DNA of 64,000 nucleotides from Lunularia cruciata (lineage: Eukaryota; Streptophyta; Marchantiopsida; Lunulariales; Lunulariaceae), in assembly GCA_948567375.1 (NCBI GenBank), contig OX419755.1, positions 12,467,001 to 12,531,000 on the forward strand, given 5' to 3'. A program made the translations under genes and the position numbers. Positions 36,436 through 46,055 of this stretch are shown piece by piece. Under the pieces are notes generated by a model. That model searched no databases, was not told the DNA's origin, and worked only from the letters and a program-made list of their open reading frames with translations. Each line of letters opens with the position of its first letter. Position 1 is the first letter of the stretch.

Positions 36436-37039
36436 GGACACTTGTGAGCCTTATGCCTATTGAGACAATTCAGGCACATGCTGGGGGTGATGGACCGAGT
36501 GGATAGGGTATTCTTGGGATGTAGCCAATGGCTACTAGGGAGAGTGGTCTACTTGGAGTCCATCCAGGTGAGCATGGTCTACTTGGATTACATCGTTGGT
36601 CTACTTGGGATGCAGCTAGAGGACATGTGGAGCTTGCAGCCAAAGTGGAAGGAGTTTTTCACACAGGGGTTGGGACCTCTAGTGATCGAGGGCATGACTC
36701 TATTGCCCCCAAGGGCCCAATGTAGCAGCCAATTAGTACATCTTCCACTCTTACTATAGTTACAAAAGATACTTGGGAACCAGATCTTGGACCCAAGCTT
36801 ATAAGAGAGGAAAGATGGGGAGTTTGGAGGTTCTTGAGGAGCTATAAGAGTTGTTTTGCCTTCAATATGAAAGATTTGGGTGCTCTAAAAGAACATAGTA
36901 TATGGATCAAGCTAACTAGCAATACACCAGTTTTATGATGTCTTTTTCAATATAGTAATATGGCAAGGACATTGATTCAGAGCCGGAGTAGTGACCTTTT
37001 TGAGGCTAGTTTGGTAGAGATTTCACATGGAGAGTATGC

Positions 37040-38170
37040 ATCAGCAACAATGATGCCAACCAAGAAGGATATGCATGGCAACTACACAGATAGGCAGATA
37101 TGTGGAGATTATTTTCCTATCAACCGATAGACCAGGGCTGATCGGTATGCCATATCTTAATTGGAGGAGAATTTTTATGCAATTGGGCATGCATGCAAAG
37201 GTCTTCAATACTTTGGATCTTTGAGCGGGATATCATCAATTACCAATCAAAGAGGAAGACAAGTCCAAGATAGCATTTTGTGCTATTGATCCTCATGGCA
37301 AGGATGTGTTATATCAGTGGAGGTTCTTACCATTTAGGTTAAAGAATATTCTTGTCGAGTTCCAAAGGGTGATGGATTGGATCCTAGCTGGATTGGATTT
37401 TACCCGGTGCTATATTGATGGCATTTTGGTCTATAGCACTATTGTGGAGGAGCATGAAAGACAAGTGTTGGAGGTGCTTGAGAGGTTGAGATCTCATGGA
37501 CTCAAATAACATCTTGGGAAGTGTTGGTTCTTCCATGAGCAGGTTGAGTATGTGGGTCACACTATCTACCTTGGAGGACTTGGTGTTCAGTAGACCAAGG
37601 TGGAGGCCATTGCACATATTCTTTGGCCTACGGATGTGAGCAGAGTGTGAGCATTCCTTGGGTTGGCAAAATTCTATTGCCGCTATGTTAGAGGATTTAG
37701 TGCCATTGCCAAGGCCTTGACAAAGCTAACCAAGCTTACACAAAAGTGGTGTTGGGGAGATAAGCAAGAGAGAGCTTTTGTAGAGCTCAAGGAGAGGTTG
37801 ACATCTACTCCTATTTTGAGGAGACCAATTAGAGGATGACCATTTCAGGTTCATACTGATTGGAGTATGTTGGGGCTTGGAGCAATGCTCACCCAGCATG
37901 ATGATGAGAGGAAGGAGTTTGTGGTGGCCTATGCTGGTTGCTCTAACAATTCAGCGGAGGAAAAGTACAATTCATATGAGGGAGAGTGCTTGGCAACAGT
38001 TTGGGTAGTAGCACATTTCCAATGTTACCTATTTGGTAACCTATTCACTCTCATCACTAATCATCAGCCGTTGAAGTGGTTAATGGAATCCAACAAGCTT
38101 TTAGAAAAGTTTGCATGATGGGCTTTGATTTTACAAGAGTATGATTTCATGATTGTTCACAGACCTAGAG
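37040..38170 (+). pseudogene. Reverse transcriptase and RNase H, copy B (decayed)
   Basis: The RT entry motif MMPTKKDMHGNY, then CGDY, LYQWRFLPFRLKN and CYIDGILVYS are visible. The second catalytic Asp of YIDD is Gly here (GGC, 37420-37422), while copy A keeps Asp. RNase H follows in a mostly open frame: HTDWSMLGLGAM, EEKYNSYEGECLATVW, TNHQPLKWL (Asn codon 38059-38061 in place of Asp), IVHRPRVVNHDADGLSRNP. Confidence 0.9.
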
Positions 38171-38589
38171 TGGTGAACCATGATGCAGATGGGTTGAGTA
38201 GAAACCCATGTCCTAGCCAGCAAGATCAGACCGGAGCACGTTGGCATGGTGAGGCAAATGAGGAGATGGTACCAGGTTGTCATGCATATGCCTTTCTCTA
38301 TATATTTTCTAAGGCTGTGGTGGTATCTCTCTCAATGCATACAAGAGGAGTTATTGAGATCACAAATCTAGAGAGTGAAGATATTGGTACAATCCAACGG
38401 GACATTCATGGTGACATCTTAGTGATGGACTATCTTTGCCCTGGTGTTGCGGGTGGCACAGTTGGGACCAAGGAGAGAGATTGTGTCCTTAAGCAAGTCA
38501 GACAATTTAGATTGGAGTGCAGACACCTTTTGCGTGTATGGGAGGATTGTAGAGTGTGAGTAGTACCACTTTTATCTCAGAGACCACAA

Positions 38590-39620
38590 TTGGTCTGTCA
38601 TGCTCATGAGGAGCTAGGACATTTTGGAGTAAAGCGTACATATAGCTTACTCCAGAGTCACTATTGGTGGCACGGTATGCACATCAAGGTACAATAGTTT
38701 GTTGCCAGATGTTTGGTTTGTGACCGAGTTAGAGCATCATTCAATGCTCCTACACCACAATTACACCCATTACCTATCATGGGATTGGATTACCGTTGGA
38801 GTCTGGACTTTGCTAGACCTTTACCGTTGACTATGAGACATTATTGGTATTTTTTGGTGATGGTGGAGCACTTCTCCAAGTGGATTTAGTTGGTGGCTTT
38901 TCTTGACAAATCCAGTGAAGGGATGGCTTACTCGTTCATGAATTGAGTTCTTAGTCATTTTGGTGCACCAATTGAAGTTTTGACTGATTAGGGTTTAGAG
39001 TTCTTGGGGGAGTTTTAGGTCTTGTGTGACAAGGATTTGATTGATCATTGTATTACATCTCAACATCACCCTGAGGCAGATGGCTTAGCAGAGAGAATGG
39101 TTCAGATGGTGAAGAGAAGATTGCAAAAGTATGGTTTATAGAGAGGCCACTTGGGAGATTGGGATCTCTAGTTACCTTGGTTGGCCATGGGATATCGGTT
39201 CAGCCGGCAAGCTTCCTTAGCATGCTTCTCTTTGTACTTTCTACTCTATGGACAAGATCTAGATTTACCTATAGCCATTCATTGAGATGCTCCTATAGTT
39301 TTGGACTTGGATGATCCAAATGTATGGATGAGCACATGTTCGTAGCGGGCAGAGATCTTTTAGAGAGTGATGCCAATGGCCTTTGAGAACTTGGTGATTG
39401 CTTAGCATAGAGAAACTTTATGCTATGCTACCATTTGAGGAAGAGGTTATAGACCCTTGATCCGTCAATTTCATCCAAGTGACCATGTATATCTATAGCA
39501 GATAGCACCAACAACACTTGATATTTTGATAGGCCGCATTATCTTGAGAGTGCATGAGGTTTTGCCATATGGAGTCCTTGTGTTCAAAGCATATGATGGT
39601 GTTGTTTGGAAGGATCATAT
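38590..39620 (+). pseudogene. Integrase with GPY/F-like C-terminal region, copy B (decayed)
   Basis: The zinc-binding start HAHEELGHFGVKRTYSLLQ is followed by CLVCDRVRASF. The catalytic triad is legible: Asp in WSLDFA (38806-38808), Asp in LTD (38986-38988) 60 codons on, and Glu in DGLAERMVQ (39091-39093) 35 codons further. After FLLYGQDLDLP the C-terminal region has DHVYL and GRIILRVHEVLPYGVLVF, like GPY/F modules. Several Gln codons are now stops. Confidence 0.88.
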
Positions 39621-39843
39621 GCGCAATTGTGCGCCATGCCACCTCCCAAACATTGATGGTACTATGGACCCAAGTTTGGCACTTGTACATGCAGGCTTGA
39701 GATGTATGTTATGTGGCTCTTTTGGTGGAGCTACTACTATGTTAGTGTGTGATAGCTATTCAAGAGGATGGCATATGGCATGTATGACTCCTCCCCTCAT
39801 GGTGGTTTCTCAAGGACAATGGTTATGTCCTAGATATACTTGA
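39526..39843 (+). pseudogene. Polyprotein C-terminus with PHD finger, copy B
   Basis: A 105-codon open stretch ends the polyprotein at TGA 39841. It contains a PHD finger with ligands at codons 39703 (C), 39712 (C), 39748 (C), 39757 (Tyr for C), 39772 (H), 39781 (C), 39826 (C) and 39835 (Tyr for C). Spacing is C-x2-C-x11-C-x2-C-x4-H-x2-C-x14-C-x2-C, which fits C4HC3 exactly. The Trp two residues before the penultimate Cys (GQWLC) is the usual PHD hallmark. Copy A keeps Cys at both positions that are Tyr here. Confidence 0.88.
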
Positions 39844-40012
39844 CCTATAGCTAGTTCATTCTTTATATGGTATAGATTGTAGACAAGCAACTAACAATGG
39901 AGCTCCATAGCACCTGACCTCTTGATCTTTGCCCATCATAGGGTATACCATATACTTGGAGTAGATGGCTATGTAGAGTTAGAGGAACCTAACCGCCAGC
40001 TAAGGGGGCAAT

Positions 40013-40566
40013 TGTGGCACTTTAGAGTTTATGTATAACTTATGTGTGAGTTGTGCTTCTATAGTGTATGATGTTGACAACAATGTATATTGTGTAGCTA
40101 TGTATATAAGCACAAAAACTATCACGCCATTTGTAGTGTCGCATCTAGATTGCTTGGACATTGGAGTTCCAATGATAGTAGTTAGAGGTATTTTGGCAGT
40201 TACTCATAGACTAGTTTTTGACGGTCAAGTTTTGTATTTAGGGTATTGACTTCATGGTGGGGCCCACCATCACTTGCACAGTCCACACCGTTGGGTGTGG
40301 CGTTAGTAAGACCATTGGGATGTGACCTAGGTCAAAATGAGGAGTATACCTTGGAAATGCAGCTCTAGAGAGCTCACTTCTTTGATGTTGAGCCTTTGAG
40401 TTCTTGGCTAGAGTGGACAGAAAGCCGGTGAGCGTCACCTGGATTCTCTTAGCTAGAGTGGGTGTGGCTTGACTGTAATCAATGCAATGTTATTGTCAAG
40501 TTGTTGAGGATCAGATCAAGTATTGATCTGAGTCCAGTTGATTTGAGTTGTAAATAATCTCATTAT
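40013..40566 (+). repeat. 3' LTR of copy B
   Basis: It begins TGTGGCACTTTAGAG directly after a polypurine tract (AAGGGGG, about 40002-40008). The part from 40117 matches the 5' LTR at 31205-31668 closely. The end is taken where the two stop matching (AATCTCATTA). Confidence 0.82.
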
Positions 40567-40690
40567 TATGGCACTTTAGAGTTTATGTATGACTTATGTG
40601 TGAGTTGTGCTTCTATAGTGTATAATATTGACAATGATGTATGTTGTGTAACAATGTATATATGCATAACAAGCTCAAGCCAAATGTAAT
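40567..40690 (+). repeat. Partial second LTR in tandem with the 3' LTR
   Basis: TATGGCACTTTAGAGTTTAT restarts the LTR sequence immediately after the 3' LTR and follows it for about 110 bp before diverging. This is the pattern left by LTR-LTR recombination or a nested insertion. Confidence 0.7.
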
Positions 40691-42512
40691 GTCTCATCTA
40701 ATGATGAACCTAAAGGAAAGCCAATTCACCTAGTAGAGCCAAAAGTTGTACATTAGTACCCATTGTTAGCTAATTAGAAGGATAAGGAAATCTCTCAAAT
40801 GGAATATTAGAGCAAAATTACAAGGAGAAGAGAGTACAAAATTGGATGGATGGAGCCTTGATCTTAAATTGAGTTAATACTAATCTAGTGAAGAAGAGGA
40901 GGAGTACATGATGCACCCCTTATTGAGGTGATGTGAGTTAGTACATGTCCAAAGGTATCTAGTGCCAAGAGTTTACGTTCCACTAAGTATAGAGTTAACC
41001 CTTGCTATAATAACACCTTGTTTTAGTAACATCCTTGATATAGTTGTAGCTTGATTAGGATAATTGAAATTCATATAAAAAGGTGGTAAATAGTGATAAG
41101 GTGTCATTATCCACTAATCACAATATGTACTTGGCATTATAGCAAGAGTCACTATGGAAAGGTGAAATTAGATAGTATGATATTACATCCAATGGAGGAT
41201 ACCAAGTAAGAAAGAGGTTGGGGAGGTTTGACTAAATGTGAACCTAGAGAGATCATATTCTCCCTTTAGAGAAAAAGATATCATATACAAAGGATGAAGG
41301 TCTCTACTCTTGTATTCAATACCTCTCATTGTTTGAAGAATGTGCAATTTATTCAAATTTGAATAATCTATTGTTGGATTTGATTGGCGGTAATAACAAC
41401 AATTGATGAGTGTGAAGAAACAAAAAAAACTACCGCATAGGACAGAAGGAAGGAAGGAGCTTCCATTGGGATGGAGGATTGCAACATGTAGGAATTTTTA
41501 CTATAATTGAGGTTTTGATGCATGGAAGAAGAGAAAAGCAAAATCTTGAGAAATTCTTCATAATTCTCTTATCCTTGTCACATGGAGTTGGTGGTATTTC
41601 CTTCCATTCTTGCTGTTGGTGAGGGAACGGTTTGTTTGTCTCATTGATAGATTTACATCAAGGAATTGCATTGAAAGTATGGTGCATGAAGAAGAAGGAG
41701 GTAGCAAAGAAGTAGACGGTGCTGAGGAATAGAAAGATAGATAGAATGATCCTAGTTAAGTAGTTGTCATAGAACAAGGAGGATCATGTGGGAATGTACA
41801 AGTGAAAAGAGGAGATCCCAATGTATTCTTTGATAGAGGAGAAGATGAGGATAGTCATCAAGAAGTTAGAGATGATGTGAATTTTTCTTTGGCAATATGT
41901 TATCCAATGATGTTTCCTTTTCCTAACTGCATCAAACTCAAGGACAAAGAAATGCAAACTCAACCATTATTACAATCTATAGAGTACACCTTGCATAAAG
42001 CATGTTCATCTATTGCAAATCTAGAGTTTTATAAAACAATTGACACAAAGTTGGAACAAATTTTGACCTACTTATCAAAGGTCTGGTTGACAAATGGAGC
42101 CATAGTGGTCCTATTGTCAAATATAGTGCCTCCATTGCTTGATGAAGAGAATAGATCAGGGTTGATAACCAACGTAGTGCTACCTACATTGATGCATCGT
42201 AATTGACATTGTAATGGCACTTGCATAAAGATGTGGTTGATGGTTTAAAACCCCATAACTTAGTTTCAAAATGTCATTGCACACTAGATTTGCAATAAGA
42301 AATGTCATTGAAAAATCTACAGGAGAGAAGAATATAGAGGTATCACATTATAAAATAAGTGTTGATACATGACTTTGTGTTCAATTTTTTCTGTAAACTA
42401 TGATGCTTGACAAGAATAGACATATATAAGATGCAATGCAAAGAGTTTCTTTGCAAAATATAAGTTTGCAAAGAAGGATTTGATCAACTATTGTTGTAGA
42501 TACTCCAATTTC
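40691..42512. other. AT-rich flank of the retroelement
   Basis: A plus-strand frame at 41802-42206 (134 codons, acidic N-terminus) shows no recognisable domain. I see no splice-consistent model. The region may belong to the flank of the transposon that follows. Confidence 0.4.
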
Positions 42513-44208
42513 TTATTTTCTTGATCCTTCACCAATTATTATGTAATGTACGTAGAACCGGGTATAAGTTATTGTTGCAAAAAAAATTTGAGGAGCATGT
42601 TGACAAAGGTGAAAAAATAACAAATACTTTTGAATAGTTTCAATTGTAGTAAGAGCAGTCTTGATTGAAACAAGCTCTAGCATATCATCATTATTAAAAT
42701 GTATCTCAATTTTCATATCACTAGACTTGTTTAGTACACTCTTAATGATCTTGGTCATATCTATCACAAAGCTGCCCATGAGTTCATCTTTATCAAAGTT
42801 GATCAACTTAATAGACTCTTCCAATATGTTACCTGAAATGCCAAGTGATTCTACAAAGACATTGTGAAGTGGGACAATGGCCATAATGTCAATCAACTCT
42901 TTGATGTTTTCATCATTTTTATTTCAATAAATAAATAGAGCCTTGATACAATTTGTCTTAGTTTTGATAGCACTAACTAAGGGAAGCACATTTGATTTCA
43001 CAAAACAATGTTTGATTATATTTTCAAAATTTTTTTCATAAGCTTCTTGTACCAATGAAGAACATTTTGGATATGAATGTGCTGATGTAAAGGAAATCTG
43101 TCTCTTGATGCACAATCTTGGGAACTTTTCCATAGTTTGTACTATGAAAGAAGCATGCGTAGTTATCCTTTGCAAAATTCAGCTTTAGAAGATTGAATGA
43201 TACATTGATCAAGTAGTTGGTTATCACTTTTGGCATTTGGTGGAAAAAAAAAGATCATAATTTTCTCTTCAAATGTGAATGACCTTTTAATAGAACCATT
43301 TGGATCCAAAATCTTTGCAACAAATACATGCAAATTTCAATTCTAAACAAGAATAAAGAAGTGTATGGAACATTGCCTTGCCTCTTCATTGATGCAATGA
43401 AGCAAATGTAGCATTGAAGATGCAACTTTTCAGCATTGGCTTGGTAATCATATGAGACATTGTAAGCATTGTTGATCTTGATGCCTTTCAAGGCTCATGG
43501 CTGCTTTGTTTTGCCAATCACCTGGATGGTAAGTTTTTTACACTCACAATTGGTGACTCAATCTTTAGACCATTTGACTCCTCATCCATCATTGTTCCTG
43601 GTCACATATGATTGTGAAGAAGTGGTACAATGCTTCAATGCAATTTCATCAACATTCCAAATATCTTCTAATAGAACATTCTCCAAATGTTTGCAAATAT
43701 CAACTAGCCACTTCTCAATTCTTACAAGGTCAGTTGAGCTATGCTCATTGCAACAATGCCTACTAGTGGTCCTTTCCTACTCAAATAATTTTGGATCCAG
43801 TCATTTGATGCCTTGAAATCAGCCATACCCTGCTTGAGCTTTGGAGTAAGATCATCAACATAATCATTCAAGATTTTGTCACAAAATTCTCTAGCTTTGC
43901 TTTGAAGAAACTCCCTTGTGACATTTCAATCAGGTGCATTGATATTAACTTGAATATGCTACTGATGTATCATGTCTTCCAAAGAGCCACAATGAGTAGA
44001 TTGGAAACTCTTCTTGCATCCATTGGTAGTCAATTCATCAATGTTTGATATGATTGAGTCTAAATCTTTCAATGTTTTTGTTCACCATTGGTCATGATAC
44101 TTCAATGTAAATAACAACTTCACTTTGCATTTTACTAGCTTTGAGATAATTGATAACTCTCTGTTTCTGATCTAGGGTGAGCCGTGCTCACTTTGTATCC
44201 TTTGCCAT
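42513..44208 (-). pseudogene. pogo/Tigger-type (Tc1/mariner) transposase with CENP-B-like DNA binding, decayed
   Basis: From an ATG at 44208, the minus strand encodes in order: a CENP-B-type N-terminal helix-turn-helix (RLTLDQKQRVINYLKASK); a Tc5/CENP-B-type second helix-turn-helix (AREFCDKIL, then FKASNDWIQNYLSRKG); and the DDE_1 core start IWNVDEIALKHC (about 43665-43630). IGKTKQP and LKGIKINNAYNVSY (about 43525-43450) follow, then FFFPPNAKSDNQLLDQCIIQSSK split by a frameshift (about 43255-43185). The C-terminal 127 codons (42896-42513) are intact and end in a helix like TALTTIETIQKYLLFF, as in Tigger proteins. Stops and shifts in the middle disable it. Such transposases cut and paste DNA at TA sites. 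Terminal repeats were not found. Confidence 0.82.
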
Positions 44209-44900
44209 GGCTTTTAAATCAACTAAGCATACTATCAAAAACTATTTCCATTCAAATTTAACCCTAAAATCAACTTTAATTGTATGATTTGACATAGTCA
44301 CCTTGATCTGCCCCAATAGGTTATTGGGGTTATCTTTGTACTGATTTTATCACAATATAATTCAAAGATTTAAATCTTAAGTCACACACACTTAGTCACT
44401 TGGTTTCCTACTACACATATTCCTCATAAATCACTTGATAAATATCCAACACCAATACTTGGAATTCACAAGCATGACAAAGAGATTTTAGCTCTTTCAC
44501 TTTCTTTGTTTTCCATTGACTAAATACTCATTTACATTTGAATGAAGCCTTAAATATGCTTCTTACTTAGAGCCAAGAAATCCAATGGTAGAGGCAATCT
44601 AAGGATCTATCTAGCTTAATCTTGATTTTACATCCCTTATCAACCCTATCTTGATCTTCTTCACACTAATTAGGTGTCTTTTGTGTGTCCAAAGGAGGAA
44701 CTAGTAGCTCCCTTGGAGCTAATAGTTCCTCCTTGAAGAGAATTCTACATTTTTGTCTATGGAGTTTTGATTTGATAGATTAAAATTAAGGAGAGCTACT
44801 ATGTGAAGGATCTTTAGCATAGAAAATTATTACAAAAATTTACATTTATTTATAATTTCTTTGAGTAAAATTTTTGTCCTCTCCTTGTAATATGAAAATT
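44209..44900. other. 5' flank of the pogo-like transposase
   Basis: No gene is seen. A short imperfect inverted repeat (CCCCAATAGG TTATTGGGG, about 44311-44329) lies here. The element's terminal inverted repeat should be in this stretch but could not be recognised. Confidence 0.4.
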
Positions 44901-46055
44901 TCAAATTAAAGAGTCACAAGATTCAACAAACTTATCTACATGTTCTCTAAACTTCATTAATAGTAAATCCATCTTTGGATCTTGTTATGCCTTCTCCTTT
45001 AAGAGATATACTTCTAGATTTAGCTCACATAACTTAGTCTTCATCATTTGCTTTGTGTTGCATCTTCAGCTATGGATAACAACATGTCTCAAAGATCCTT
45101 GTAGTCTTTGAGTATCTTTGCCTTGGCTTCCTTTGGAGTAGCATATAGGCCAGAAAATTCTACAATGACTTTGTCAATTATCTTTGGTTTGTCTACAACT
45201 TGCTATTTCTTTCTTCTTCTTTAGTTCTTCTTGTAGGACGTCTATTTAAAGTGCTACCTTCTTCCTAAATTTGGCCATCTACAATTCCAAGCTGAGAAAC
45301 TCTACCTTTTCTCCCTTCAACTCACCTTGGACATTTTCAACTGCTCCATTCTTGTTCTACACAACTCGTTGTTCTATCCCTTGTTACTTTTGCTTCTATT
45401 TGAGCCAAGATCTCTCAAGTCTCTTTGTATTCTTTGAACATATTCTTCAAAGTTCTTTTGATCAGCATGAGCAAACTGTTTTGTCATTTGAGCTCATAGT
45501 TTTCTTACACTAAGGTGTTCACTCTCTTGCACTCCCCCGTGTGCATGTTCCTGCTTTGTTTTCATGGTGTACTTGTTCTTGTGCAATCAACTCACTTGCA
45601 AAGTGAAGTCTTTCACATTTGGCCAGAATTTTTGGTATTGAGGAATGATCAATTATAGAAATCTTGAGACTAGTCTCACACATTGATCACAAAATTTGCT
45701 CCATCCAAAATTGGTGTTGCTTGTACTTTGTGACCATCTCTTGATCTTTGTGAAGTTTTTCTCCTTGAGCTTCTTCTTCTTCCCTCTCAATCTACACTTG
45801 GTCTTGTTCTTCTCCCAATTTGTTGGTATTCATATGAAATTGTGCCAAACTTGTATGTTCTTCAAGCTAAAGATCTTCTTGATCTTCTTGGTCTTTGGCT
45901 ACTTGTGCTTCTTCTTCAATTTTGTCTCTATCATGTGGTGTTGATTCTTCATCCGCATACTCATCTCTCTCTATTGAATCCATTTTAGATTCATACAAAG
46001 TGAGCTTCTCTTCCTTTGCTTTGTCTTCATCTTCATCTTTGGCCTCAGCTTCCAA
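44900..46055 (-). pseudogene. Coiled-coil protein relic, unidentified
   Basis: The minus strand from 46055 opens with a highly acidic/basic 62-codon frame (MEAEAKDEDEDKAKEEKL). After stops it continues in pieces rich in Glu, Lys and Leu heptads (for example ELQMAKFRKKVAL, LQEELKKKKE, KEAKAKILKDYKDL). This looks like a decayed coiled-coil protein; I cannot name a family. It may be part of a host gene, or of the same mobile element as the transposase next to it. Confidence 0.35.

Larger units (their letters stand above)
31205..40690 (+). mobile_element. Ty3/gypsy LTR retrotransposon, copy B (decayed), encoding DNMT and PHD domains
   Basis: Order on the plus strand: partial 5' LTR (31205-31668), gag (about 32730-33960), protease (34721-34744), C5 DNA methyltransferase (35440-36435), RT (about 37040-37560), RNase H (about 37849-38170), integrase (about 38590-39620), PHD finger (39703-39840), polypurine tract and 3' LTR (40013-40566), plus a partial extra LTR. 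RT before integrase places it in Ty3/gypsy. Many CAG/CAA-to-TAG/TAA and CGA-to-TGA stops plus frameshifts make it nonfunctional. Some individual domains still have long open stretches, so the domain calls are firm. The protease-to-RT distance of about 2.3 kb is unusual and is explained by the methyltransferase. Confidence 0.93.

Noticed and set aside
39526-39843. Chromodomain at the integrase C-terminus
   Set aside because: No aromatic-cage pattern is present; the Cys/His spacing is that of a PHD finger.
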